From Epiperipatus broadwayi (Eukaryota; Onychophora; Udeonychophora; Euonychophora; Peripatidae): 64,000 nucleotides of DNA. This document shows positions 22,858 to 34,109 of the stretch, one piece after another. Location of the stretch: NCBI GenBank assembly GCA_028023455.1, contig JAQFVV010000282.1, positions 651,713 to 715,712 of the forward strand. The letters are read 5' to 3'. Under the pieces are notes generated by a model. That model saw nothing but the letters and a program-made list of their open reading frames with translations, ran no database searches and was not told the origin of the DNA. Within the stretch, counting starts at the first letter, position 1; each line of letters starts with the position of its first letter. The translations under genes and the position numbers were made by a program.

Positions 22858-23598
22858 GAATTAAAATCTACTGGAATTATTTCCTAAGGTCAAGCCATTT
22901 TAATTCTTAACCCCTATCTTCCTTTATTATTATTTTTTTTTCTACTATATTCTTGATATTAATGTTAATGGTACCCATTTAGTATCTTTAACCTTCGTAT
23001 GATGAGATTATCTTAGAGAGACAACTAGGTTAAAACTATCTGCATTCCATTTGATTGATTTGTACTGCTCAAACACCTTTAATCTCCACCGAACACTATC
23101 CTGCAAAGAGAGTTGATTTTTAAGGCCACTCCGCATTTATATGGAGTCCGATTTTGTGAACAGCATGTTTTTTTCTACAGCCTGTCCAACCTGATCTTTT
23201 GAATTCAATATATTTCAATTCTTCGTATCTTTTCAATACCTTTGGGGTTTTCACCCAGTAAGACGGATAATGAGCCCAGATCTCTGCTGAGTCCTCATTC
23301 TATTTATTTATTTATTTCCTGTCTATCCTTATGTGTATAGACAAGATTAACACACATACTCCCTTGCGGATTTATATGTACGGCGAGACGGCTTGACCAA
23401 GCTCAAATGCAATCTCCACATGACTCATATCTGCACACATTTGTCTCAAATCCAGAACCTCATTCATACATTCTCTACTCTTAGTATTTCACCATCCCCC
23501 TACATTTCCCTTATCATGTGGATTATCATGTTCAAAGTCCATGGTCGCTATCCTTTAGTCATCAACAGGTGTCTGTCCAGTTACTTTCTTTTTTTTTT

Positions 23599-25155
23599 TT
23601 AGTTTCTATCTGGAGGTTCTTTCTCTCTTTTATGTGGAATATACCCACTTGTGCTAGGGAATGGACTATTGTCCCTCTGTCTGTCAAAGCCTCTGTCCTC
23701 ATTCGGATACTTCCCTCTCTGATCCCTTTCAATCTGTCTAGGCCCTATTGCTCCATCCGAGCCGCCATAAAATCTATCGCTATCTTCCCCGTGCCTTCGT
23801 TGGGGTTTACCTGGTCCCATATTTATCACAGGATCTTTCGGAGGTTTGAATCCTCGATCCTCTATTCTACGACCAGAATGAGCGCTGTCGAACGCATTTA
23901 GTAGTTCCGCGACCTGTTCGACCGTTTTCCGTTCAGTGCCTATCAGCATCTGCTCAACATTTTGCGGCAAATTATGTCTGATTATACGAATAATCTGCCT
24001 CTCTGATAATGGACTAGCAGTGAGTGCGCGCAATTTCGCTACCTGGCGACGGAAAAATGGAGTAAACGTCTCTCCCGGTCTCCACCTGTCTTGTGATATC
24101 TGATGCAGAATGTTTTCCTGGTGCTCTTCGCTCCAGTAACTGGTGAGCAAAGCTGCCTTATAATCCTCAAATGTTGTTGGTTTTTCAAACAACGAGTCCC
24201 ACCATTCCTGTGAAGCATTCTGTAGGTGACTGCATGCGATGGCAATCATGGCTTCTTCACTCAATCCGTTCAATGTGCCATACCTTTCAAGGCTACCCAG
24301 GTGTTCTATGGGGTTTTCTCCCATGTGACCCGAAAAAACTCGAATCTTCAAAAATTGATTTACTGTTATTACGTTATTACACCTGCTATCATACAAATTT
24401 GTCCCTATCACATTTTTAACTTCTCGTTTTTCCCCATCTACTGTAGACCCCCGCTTCTCTACTATTACGGCTAGCTGGTTTACATCTATACGTACATCAT
24501 CTACAATTTTTTCATTTTCCTGTTTTATCTCCTCCAATTTCTTTCCCTGCTCTACTTTAAACTTCTCTACTTCTCGACACACAGTTTCTATTTTATCCTC
24601 TATATGTGCCACCCTTCCCTCTACTTTCATCAAAACCTCTTGTTCTAAATTATGTACATTTCCCGTGAGTCGCTGCTCTAAATTTTCGAGTAATTCAGCC
24701 TGTCCGTTCAGCCTTTCATTCGTGACAGAAATCTGATTTGAGGTTTGTTCGACCCTTTTACTCAACTCTTCATTTTTTATATCAAATTTGTCAATCAACT
24801 GTTTTTGCCACTCGTCTATCATTTTCTTATTATCTTCCTTTAATTCCTTCATAAACTGTTGCTGATTTTCTATCATTTTCTTATTTATTTCATCTCTCTG
24901 CTCATCTCTTTCCTTTATCTCCTTTATAAAATGCCGCTGGTCCTCCACCATTTTCTCCAACATTTTCATTAAATTATAATTTTCTATATTAACTTTCTGA
25001 TCTTGTTTATCATTATTAATTTCAATTTCATTTTCACTATTGGTTTCTATTTCTCTTTCACTATCTGTTTCTCCGGATAATTCCGTTTGTTCTTCACTGG
25101 TAATTTTTTTTGTTTCAACTTGATCGTCCATTTTTGCTTTCGATCTCGTTTGCAT
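23599..25155 (-). CDS. gag: Gag polyprotein of the LTR retrotransposon
   Basis: Intact 518-codon frame; the first ATG is at 25155 (the frame is open three codons further up, but without an ATG). Counting from the open frame: an acidic start (to about residue 55), a long charged coiled coil (about 60-235, runs such as EKMVEDQRHFIKEIKERDEQ), then a retrotransposon gag core of capsid type (about 285-425: HLGSLERYGTLNGLSEEAMI, SQEWWDSLF, FEDYKAALLTSYW, RWRPGETFTPFFRRQVAKL, IRHNLPQNVE). The tail is basic and rich in R, G and D and has no cysteines, so the usual CCHC zinc knuckle is missing; nucleic-acid binding may fall to this tail. It would form the particle that packages the element RNA. The absence of stops and frameshifts and the near-identical LTRs point to recent activity. 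Confidence 0.88.
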   Translation of the reverse strand: MQTRSKAKMDDQVETKKITSEEQTELSGETDSEREIETNSENEIEINNDKQDQKVNIENYNLMKMLEKMVEDQRHFIKEIKERDEQRDEINKKMIENQQQFMKELKEDNKKMIDEWQKQLIDKFDIKNEELSKRVEQTSNQISVTNERLNGQAELLENLEQRLTGNVHNLEQEVLMKVEGRVAHIEDKIETVCREVEKFKVEQGKKLEEIKQENEKIVDDVRIDVNQLAVIVEKRGSTVDGEKREVKNVIGTNLYDSRCNNVITVNQFLKIRVFSGHMGENPIEHLGSLERYGTLNGLSEEAMIAIACSHLQNASQEWWDSLFEKPTTFEDYKAALLTSYWSEEHQENILHQISQDRWRPGETFTPFFRRQVAKLRALTASPLSERQIIRIIRHNLPQNVEQMLIGTERKTVEQVAELLNAFDSAHSGRRIEDRGFKPPKDPVINMGPGKPQRRHGEDSDRFYGGSDGAIGPRQIERDQRGKYPNEDRGFDRQRDNSPFPSTSGYIPHKREKEPPDRN

Positions 25156-25769
25156 TGATTCCAAATAAATATTATCACTTACCGAGTAATTATTTTATTC
25201 CAACTATTATTAAATGCAATACTGTTTTATTAATTCTATTTCATATTAGGTACGTTTGCTGGACTTCCCCGTCTTCATTCATTAACTCACTTGTTTATGC
25301 TGCTTTAAAGATCCCCTTAAACTTACAAACTTTTATTATTCAAATAATAAAATCTTTCCCCTCTTTTTTTTTTATTTATATAATGTAGATCGTGCCTAGA
25401 AAATCTTACCCCGTCTCTTTCTCTCTTTCATAAAATTCAGTTGTCTTTTGCCCCACTTTTCTCTCTCACCAAGCGATCTTTTATTATTGCTCTCTATTTT
25501 TATCTAAATCCCCGGTCTATTCTACTGTAGCAACACATTTAAATTCTTAATTTGAAACAAAACCCATTTGTTTTTTAAAAAAAAAATTTTTTTCTTCCTT
25601 TTCTTTTTTTTTTTTTTTTTTTTATATAAAATATTTCTCAGTCTAAATTCGATTTTCCGATTGTTTGACTTTATTTAACCTTGCTGTATAGATCACATAT
25701 GTGTAGATCTATTTTAATCAGGGCGCTATAATTTAATTCAATCTGATTTTTACTTTGAATGTGATAAAA

Positions 25770-25788
25770 TCCAACGGACTGGCCCCCA
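25770..25788 (-). other. Primer binding site, proline tRNA-like
   Basis: Three bases inside the 5' LTR end, the minus strand reads TGGGGGCCAGTCCGTTGGA. The first seven bases (TGGGGGC) and GTCCG match the complement of an animal tRNA-Pro 3' end, which is unusual in having C before CCA. The intervening bases differ from the common tRNA-Pro, so the host tRNA sequence must be compared. Confidence 0.6.
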
Positions 25789-25791
25789 AAA

Positions 25792-27664
25792 TGTAATACA
25801 ACCACCGTTCGGTTAAACACCAGCCGCACTTAATTATGTGATCGACCGTTTCACCACCGATGATGATTACCACAAGCAAGAAGCCAATATACACCCCAAA
25901 ATTGAGTATATATTCTTAATTGAACACTGACATAATATAAAATATCATCCCAGCATTATATTTCCCAATTAAACGCTTCTTCTCTGCTGGGCAAATTATT
26001 TGAATCGAATAATTTGTTCTGCCCAGCGCTTGGAATATTTATAAATTTATTCCCGGAATTATCACGGTACAGCAGGAATATCAATTATAGCCCTTCCTTC
26101 TTTCCCTTTATTTACGATACGAAAGGACTTATTTATCCATTTCGATTGCTTTATTATTATTATTCCTCACTTAATAAACTTGTTAGCTCGAATGACCTAG
26201 ATTTAATTCACTCTAAATATTTATTCGCTTGGTAAAGAAAAGAAAAACGCAAATGACTATTTACTTCCTTTTATAAATAAACTTTTAATTTTGCAATTCG
26301 TTATTTATAATGACATAATAAAATCATAAAACACACATATACCTATCACACACCAACATAATATACACATAAATAAAATAGTAAAGAATATAATTCAAAT
26401 TAAACATTAAATAAACTAGCGTAACCCAATTGTTACTTTCTTATACATTATTATAGTAAAATCATAAGTTCTTTTAATTATATTTGTCCGAAGTATTGCG
26501 CAAATTTTAATAGTTTTAGTTTCTGACTGATTTCTTTGTTCACAAATTAATTCTGACATGCATGTATTAATAATAGTTACCTAGGTATGGAGTCCTCAAT
26601 GAAGGATCAACCATCGAGTGGGAAAAATTTCCCTTCTTTTGCAGAGATGGTTGCTCACTTTCCGACGTCCCAGTTAGTGGAGTGAGAGTTTATAATCTTT
26701 TGGCGTGGGTTTGATTTCTTTCTAATTCCGAATTTCAGTATGTATTCATCTCTTTAAATATCCTATTACGAATCTTCAGGCAGATCTGGTTCCATAACGG
26801 CGGTCTCTTATCGGCAGCATTTTAGATGTTATAGGTAGTGAGCGAATGGTTGGACGGAGATAGACCGAGCAAACGCCCGTTATTCGCCACTAGCCCTCCA
26901 TGTTAGCGGACCCAACTAAGTTCGTTAACATTTGAATAATACGTCCTCGCTATTCTCTAGACGGTTTCTTCCCTTCTATCTTTTTTTTTTATGTTAAGTT
27001 TTAGCCAGCAAAAGAAAACACAACCAGTTACTTCTAAATCAGCTCTGCTTATACCTCTGCTATTGTTCTATAGAATGTTACTAATTGCATCATTCCTTTT
27101 CATTCTTTATCTTGTACCAATCTATCTGGAATTTTTGGTACTAGTTTTACATTTTTCAATTTTATAATTACAATTATTTTCTTTCATTCTTTTGATACAT
27201 TTAAAATATTGAATGTTACTAATTGCAACATTCCTTTACATTACTTTATCTTGTACCAATCTATCTAGAAATTTGGTACAAGTTTTACATTTTTAATTTT
27301 ACAATTACAATTATTTTCTTTCATTCTTTTGATACGTGATTTTCTTATTTAACAAAGAAAGAAAGAGACGCGTTCATTATACACCCCTCCCCTTTCCTTT
27401 CTAATCTTCAATCTTTATTTAGTTTTTTCTAATTTCTTTTAAAATAAGTTTTTAGAATCCTTTTAACTAACTTTTTTTCTTTCATTTTAACCCTTTCACG
27501 ACTTTCACATAGTTTTGAATAATTACATATTAAAACTGAGTAACTTCTTTTTTTTTTTTTTTATTGGTTTTCTATTTCTTTTAACGAAACCCTTTTTTCT
27601 TTATTATTATTATTGAGGATCAATAATATATATACATGCGAGACTATATTATATGTAGATATCG

Positions 27665-27715
<51 letters not shown>

Positions 27716-27720
27716 TTACA
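25792..27720 (-). repeat. 5' LTR (right copy), interrupted by (AT)n
   Basis: Near-identical to the left LTR. The shared sequence runs to GATATCGCA (27666), then an (AT)n array of about 45 bp, then GCATTACA (27713-27720), which equals the terminal bases of the left LTR. The simplest reading is (AT)n expansion inside the LTR end. The alternative is that the LTR ends at 27666 and the array is target DNA. Confidence 0.82.
27667..27712. repeat. (AT)n microsatellite at the LTR end
   Basis: Pure AT dinucleotide run just inside the likely 5' end of the right LTR, absent from the left LTR. Confidence 0.95.
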
Positions 27721-29046
27721 TTTAAATTTTAATACTTAATTTTTTTGTAGATATCTAAGACTGAATTAAAAGCACAAACGTTCAAAATGCACAAATAACA
27801 AATTATTAATTTATTAATATGTTTGATTTAAATATTAAAATAAGATAAGCTTTAAAAAATTATAGAATTGAAGCAAAGATTCTAATCTTTAAATAAAATA
27901 TAATAAAAACCTTTTGATATAAAAAAAAAAATAATGAAGAGAGTTTTTAACCTTAAAAATAAAAATTACAAACAGATCCTTAGGGCAAAATGACCATTGA
28001 AAAGAAAATGATTACAAAATAGATAAGAGTCGAGGAGTAGAAACAAAAGACTTGCTTTTCCCACCCAAAGATATAAACACAGACCTCAGTAGAAAAATCC
28101 ACATAGCCAGAAACCCAAAATCTACTTAGCCACAAACCCAAAAACTACTTGGCCACAAACTCAATAACCAATGTAATACAGATATGGAATATGTTTGATG
28201 GATCCACGCATTCCAGAGATAAGGTGCCTGAGGACTATAAAAAGAAAAATCCAAAAGAAATAATTAATTAGAGAATTAGAAAATTAAATTTTTAAATTCA
28301 TTCATTTTTGCTGAAAGTAAAAAGAAAAATGTAAAAAGCTATTATCGCCATCACCTAGAATGTAATCTGCTTTATCGTGCTTCCTTTGGTTCAGCTGGAT
28401 GAAGGCAGCTTTCATCTTCATGGATCCCAGGATCGAACCACTGGTGCCATATGTAGAAATCCTCATCAAACTTCATAAATCATCATCATCCACAAGAAAA
28501 CGGTCCTTGCGTAAATTAGATCTTCATCGCGAAGGAATGAGCACAGATGAAGGAAGGTATAAATTTATAAATGATAAAATTAAATATAAACTCTCTTAAA
28601 CTTAAAAACTTTGAACTCTATTTGTCTTTAAAATGAACTATAGACTTTCTCTCTGGAGCAAACCTGAACTTTATTTCTTATTTTTTTTAAATCTGGCAAT
28701 GTTAAAAAGTTATAGCTAAAGTTTTAAACATAATCTCTTAAAATATGCATTGTTTTTTTTTTTTATTTGTGCTTAATTAATAAGAACTGTTTGTAATAGG
28801 GTAGGGGTTTGCGATTGCAAACTTAAATTTAAAGATGAAAATACTTATTGTTAGTTGTGCATTATTGAATTTAAAAGGAAGGAAAAGTAGGTTAAATAGT
28901 ATTTAAAGTAAAAAAAATAAGTTAAATATAATGTGTCATCGTAAAATGATTTTAAAACCTTAAACTAAAGATTTTTTTTTAGAATTAAATTAATAAATTG
29001 ACTTAAATGTAAGTTGAATGTGGGTAGCCGTTTAGCCTCGTATGCA
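27721..29046. other. Mostly empty; small tandem repeat and a short open frame
   Basis: 28080-28165 holds about three imperfect copies of a unit of roughly 29 bp (AGCCACAAACCCAAAA...CTACTT). 28399-28599 (plus) is a 66-codon frame in less A+T-rich DNA with no resemblance I know; the opposite strand there carries a B-box-like GGTTCGATCC, so it may be an old tRNA-derived repeat instead. Nothing else is visible. Confidence 0.45.
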
Positions 29047-29925
29047 TTAGGGGTTTGACTATGGAATATTTGTTTCATAGTTGTGTCAATGCTGGTGAAG
29101 AAATATGTGGACATTTACATCGATGTAATGTGAAGTGTGTTAGCACATAAGGGGATGAGTCCAACTGAATGCATAACCCCAATGAGGTGGTCATACCATT
29201 GCAATGGATGCAGACATATTTCCTGCACCATTGACCCATTCCAGCTCTATGGATTGGGATGATAAGCTAGCAAGATAGACCACTCTCCCATCCATATGAA
29301 GCATTATTCTCTTTATTATATTACATGCATGATTCCTTTGCTAGACAGATGTACTTTCCTGTACTGGATGAAGGTCATGTTTTCTCAAATAATATCACGC
29401 TGTCAGATGCACCTTCCTGTCAGCGTGGTTTGATGATAACATGTTCACATTGCAATGGTTGCGGATATATGTCTAGAAATGAGCATTGGCATGGTTGCGG
29501 ACCTTTAGCCTGGAGTCAAGTGCCTTGAAGATCTTTTAAAGGCTTGTCTGGGTGACCTACCTACGCTCGACATTCTAAGATTAAAAATTAAAGTTAAAAC
29601 AAATAAAATAATAATAATGAAACAACATAAAACATAATTTTTTTAGAGCAATTATTTTTTTTTAAGTTTGTGTCTTATTACTTATATATACGTAAATAAA
29701 ATTTCTTGTGTGTTATTAGTACTGACAGTGATCTCGTGATTGTTTTTATTCTTTATAAAAAATATATTTTAATAAATATATTAAGTTTCTGCATCTCCTT
29801 GAGCTAGTGGCAAGAGCTGGCGGTCATGATCTTAACAGCATGTATCTGTCTATTTTATAAATTTTCTAGGTTCAAATGGCCTAGTAGCACCCTGTATGGC
29901 AGATATGGTAAGATTCCTTTGATCT
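29047..29925 (+). repeat. Family F repeat, copy 1 (about 880 bp, tRNA-like tail)
   Basis: Aligns over its whole length with 54395-55232 in the same orientation (TTCATAGTT, TGAATGCAT, ATGATTCCTT, AGACAGATG.AC, TTCCTGTAC, TATTAGTACTG.CAGTGAT, AAATTTTCTAGGTTC, CACCCTGTATGGCAGATA). The last 120 bp carry an A-box-like GAGCTAGTGGCAAGAGC (about 29798) and a B-box-like AGGTTCAAATGG (about 29868). Short open frames inside are not conserved in the other copy. Orientation is set by the tRNA-like boxes. Origin unknown. Confidence 0.7.
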
Positions 29926-31200
29926 CCCACTTCCCGACCATTACAATATATATTGTAACCAGTTGGATTACATGGCACATAGCAACAGAGTTGTGTGTGT
30001 GCATATATATATATATATAAAATAAAGTAGAAATAAACATAAGCAAAAATGTTGTAGATATTTTTCTACATTTCCTGGAATAAAAATTAATTGGTTGGTT
30101 AAATAATATTTATTTATAATGAGCAAACAGTTGAAATTTGATGAAATGAGAGTTTGAAATGTCATACTATCATGTCATTGTTGCTTTTTGTTGTTATTAT
30201 CAGATATTAAAGAATTATTTTAAAAAAATATTATTTCTAGTTTTAATTACTTTATTCTACCCAATTCCTGTTTTATGCAGTGTTGTGTGTGTGTGACCTT
30301 AAATCACGGCAGCTTATATTCTAGGATTTAACTTTTCTTTCTCTCTTGATGATCCCAATAAAACTAGTTATTTAAAAGTAGGGGAAGCCCATGAATTGCT
30401 TAAGATTATTTATAATAAACTAATTTATTTATTTATTTATTTCCCTCTTACTCACAGTAATATATTATAGAGTTTTTGCTTCCTGAGCTAGATTTGTGCA
30501 TACAGCTATATGGGATGGGGGTTTATATTTAGTGTAGGGGCATCCAGATGATGATGATGATAATGATTCCTGAGTTATCATGAAGAGGATATGCTTCAAA
30601 GTCCATGCACTATATTTTATTTAGTTTGGTCTCTATTAGAAATTAAGTTTATAATTGGCCAGTACATTAATGGTACTAAGTGGCCAGAGCATTAATGATG
30701 ATCAGAATGTTTTAATATCCCACCATTATTTTTTTGGGTTGTATTCTTATGGATTAGCACTTAGGTTTGTGCATCCCAACTATGGTTTAAATAAGCTGGC
30801 AAAGGCTCAATAGTTAGCCTGGTCTACAGAAGACTGATTTACAATCCATTCACCAGATTAACTGTTGATTTATATTTTTTTATTGTTCTAATCCAGCCAC
30901 AAGGTGGACTGTTGATTTATTTATTTTGGTAGATTATTCATGATGATGAATGATTATTACTTTTGAGGAGTGCTGGTGAACTTATAGTTAGATATGCTGA
31001 TCTCACAGAATGATCTATTATGCTCATCCCTTTTGAGATTTTTTTAACTTGAGGATAAAAATGCAATCCCTCAGATGCCTCCTGGTTTAAACCCCAATTT
31101 TCTATAGAGTTACAAATAGCTAACCAATTTAGGGTAATTGATGTTCACATACTGGTGACTATCACCTCAGGTATGACCCTGTATTTTCCTGTTGCGTTAC
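29926..31200. other. No recognisable gene
   Basis: Contains short (AT)n, (ATTT)n near 30420 and (GAT)n near 30550. No coding block or shared repeat was identified. Confidence 0.55.
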
Positions 31201-31207
31201 AATATAT

Positions 31208-31372
31208 AACCATTAGAATCCAATCAACACTTAGATAATCCCAATATAGATAACAATAAACAATTCCAAACTGTTGTCATGGCAACTTCCTTTTAACAAT
31301 AAAGATGGACAACAGTTTGGAATTATTGATTGTTATCTATACTGGGATGTTTGATTGGATTCTAATGGTTAC
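31208..31372. repeat. Palindrome, family C
   Basis: Left arm AACCATTAGAATCCAATCAA, AGATAACAATAA, CAATTCCAAACTGTTGTC and its inverted complement on the right, with TTCCTTTTAACAATAAAG in the centre. The arms differ at a few bases. Fragments of the left arm recur at 17.33 and 34.8 kb. Directly upstream of the PLE at 31.39 kb. Confidence 0.8.
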
Positions 31373-31389
31373 TTATAAACTCATTTAGC

Positions 31390-33260
31390 CTTAGCATTAT
31401 TATACTTATATATAGTTTTTGATACAATTTCATCTATTGAATCTAGTAATTTGAATGATGAGCAAAATGTCAGCATTCAATTGGTTTTGAATAAAAGCTT
31501 AAAAAGGAAAGAAAAATTTATTGTTAATCCTGCCGAGGTTAGACATCTTAAGGATAGGTTAATTTCTAATGATGTTATCATTTCTCATGAAGACAAACCT
31601 GGTCAGTTTGTCATTATGAAAGGAGATGAGTTCAGGAAGAAAATGAATAGAGAATTAAATAATGGTAAATATATATTTTTAGAAAAAGATCCAGGTAGTG
31701 TAATTAAAAGGAAGTCAATAGTTATTATGAAAAAAATAGTAAATTTAAAAATTTTTGATAGCGAAGATTATTTAAAATGTTATCCAAATGATTTCATATC
31801 AGCTAAGATGTTTGTGAAAATTAAGACTCATAAAGATGGTTTTCCTTTAAGATTTATTTTTGATTTTACAGGTAGTGTTGTGGAGAGTATTTCTAGGTTC
31901 TTGAATAATCTTTAAAACAATTTGTTGACTTTGGTCATTATACAGTTCTTCTTTTGAAGCTTTTGATAAGATTAATAATTTTAAAATGGAAAGTAATTGG
32001 GTATTTGGTAATTTAGAAATTGAGAATATGTATCAGTCTGTTAATAGATTAAGCAGTATTGATGTTCTTATGTCTGTGTTGGGTAAGCAAGGATCTTTGT
32101 CAAAAATAAAATTAAAGTTATTAAAGATTTGCTTTTATTATTAGAGGATTCTATGTATTTTACTTATAATGGTAATTTTTATAAAATTAAGGAAGAGTGG
32201 ATAATAGATGATATTATTTCTCCTTTAGTTTGTTCAGTTTATATTAATTATTTGGAAGAGAAAATTATTATTAAAAAGAATGATTGTTTGTTTGTAGTTG
32301 AGAATGAAAAATTGAAGGAGTTGGTAAATGAGTTTGTTTTGATTTCTATAAAATATGTAGTGGAAGGAGGGGGGGTCAGATTTTGTTAAATTAAAATTTT
32401 TAGATTTATTGGTGATTAGAAATATGGAGACTAATTGTGTAGTATGTAATCATTATGTCAAAAGTAAAGAATTAAGATCTATAATTAAACCTGATAGCTA
32501 CCAATCTGTATCTCATAAAGTAGCTGCTTTAAAAATTTATTGTTATAGGAATAAGAAATTAAATAATTCTAGTGGGATAGCTTTGTTTCAGAAAGTCAAT
32601 TTTATAAAGATTATTTGATAAATTTGTTAAAAGTATTTTATTTAATAGTAATATTTATAATGATGTAAAGGATAAAGAAAAATATGATTTTATTTCTTTG
32701 CCATTTAAATTGTCTTATTATAAAATTGTATGTAAAAATAGTAGTTTGTTTAGAAATAAAAAAATTGCTTGGAAAGAGGTATTATATTGAATAATTTATT
32801 AAATAATACAAAGGAAATTTTTGATAAGAAGACTATTCCTGGTGTAATGTATTTTATCCATTGTTTTTGTAAGAAGGTTTACATAGGTCAGAGTAGTTTG
32901 AGTTTAAATGAAAGAATAAAGGTTCATAAAAAGTAGGGTTAGAAATAAATATCTTAGTTCTGCTTTGTATGTCCATGAAAAAGATACAGGCCACACTATT
33001 AATTTTGAGGAAGCTAAGGTTGTCTTTTTTGAGACAAATGAAAGAAAAAGAAGAATTAAAGAATCTTTATTATTAAAAATTTATGATACTGAAGTAATTA
33101 ACTTATTTAAAAGTTCTTTTAATATTAACAGAGGATGGAAAGTAAATGGAATTGTGGGTAATGTTTAATATAAACATGTTTTGTAGTTTTTTACACTTGA
33201 GAAGTCTGCTTGTAGCAGTGAAACCATTGGTTGTGTGTAGATTTTATTTTCTTGGCTAGT
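31390..33260 (+). mobile_element. Penelope-like element, longest copy (RT plus GIY-YIG), inactive
   Basis: Plus strand. 31451-31915 is a clean 154-codon piece with the PLE N-terminal block PAEVRHLKDRL, VISHEDKPGQFVIM and the RT start KMFVKIKTHKDGFPLRFIFD. After a shift, SFEAFDKINNF and LEIENMYQSV follow (motif A, Glu at the catalytic Asp); 32129-32389 has SPLVCSVYINYLEEK, and the YVDD box reads KKND; 32409-32618 and then 32840-33168 carry the GIY-YIG nuclease (GVMYFIHC, KVYIGQSSLSLNERIKVH, then HEKDTGHTINFEEAKVVFFE) to the end IVGNV. At least four frame changes. The 3' UTR (33170-33260) has a hairpin with TGAGAAG, TCTGC/GCAGT and GAAAC. RT would copy RNA by target priming, with nicking by GIY-YIG; this copy can do neither. 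Confidence 0.88.
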
Positions 33261-33352
33261 TTGGTTGAGTTTTTGATTTGGGGTAATTTTGATTATATAT
33301 ATATATATATATAATATTATATTTAATGTTTTCGTGGTTATATGATGTAGAT

Positions 33353-34109
33353 AATACAATATTTTTGGGTACAAACCATGTATTATTTTGCATTATGATC
33401 CAATATTTTGATGGACTAGCAACTACCATTATCAAGGTTAACTTTTGAAAGAACAATCGTTAGATCTCAACGAATAACGTGACTCAGTGCGAGATGAGAA
33501 GTGCAATTCAACTTGAAGTAGTTCAGCATTCACAATATGAGGCTTATCATAATGTTTATTTCCCTCAGTTTTTTCACCTATTAATTTCAAGTTAATATTA
33601 GATAAAATTAGAGGTTTCCACATAGTTGGAATATGTTGTGCTTCATCAGCCCTATTTAAACCAGTAGGTCTCTTTAATGTTTCAATTGACTCTCTCATGG
33701 ATTTAAGAACCATAAGAGAGTCAATTGAAATATTAAAGAGACCTACTGGTTTAAATAGGGCTGATGAAGCATGAGAGTTAATTGAAATATTAAAGAGACC
33801 TACTGATTTAAATAGGGCTGATGAAGCACAACATATTTCAGCTATGTGGAAACCTCTCATTTTATCTAATATTAACTTGAAATTAATAGGTGAAAAAACT
33901 GAGGGAAATAAACATTTTGATAAGCCTCATATTGTGAATGCTGAACTACTTCAAGTTGAATCACACTTCTCATCTCACACTGAATCACATTATTCATTGA
34001 GATCTAACGATGTTCTTTCAAAAGTTAACTTTGATAATGGTGGTTGCTAGTCCATCAAAATATCAGATTGTAATGCAAAATGATACACGGTTTCTACCCA
34101 AAAATATTG

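Larger units (their letters stand above)
20959..27720 (-). mobile_element. Complete LTR retrotransposon with gag but no pol
   Basis: Two long direct repeats (20959-22837 and 25792-27720) with TGTAAT...ATTACA ends bracket a 2,954 bp interior. On the minus strand the order is 5' LTR (right copy), proline-tRNA-like primer binding site, untranslated leader, intact gag, about 760 bp without a reading frame, polypurine tract, 3' LTR (left copy). No protease, RT, RNase H or integrase is present in any frame, so mobility must depend on proteins from a relative. The LTRs differ at only about ten places by eye, so insertion was recent. The target duplication cannot be resolved, because the left flank is (AT)n and the right LTR end is interrupted by (AT)n. 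Confidence 0.88.

Noticed and set aside
22838-23598. Hidden pol in the LTR element interior
   Set aside because: All frames are broken by stops, and no protease, RT, RNase H or integrase motif was seen.
24039-24474. Further frames of 68 and 82 codons overlapping gag
   Set aside because: They overlap the gag frame in other phases and show no domain.
21181-26235. Identical 73-codon proteins at 21181 and 26014
   Set aside because: Both lie at the same place in the two LTRs; identity follows from LTR identity, and there is no sign of coding function.
33170-33260. Active hammerhead at the PLE 3' end
   Set aside because: The hairpin and GAAAC are present but the first core reads TTGAGAAG, not CUGANGA, and no cleavage triplet is placed correctly; kept only as a related hairpin.
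33438-34050. 140-codon and 68-codon frames sharing MWKPLILSNINLKLIGEKTE
   Set aside because: Mirror images of the palindrome arms; no known domain, and the frame follows from arm symmetry.
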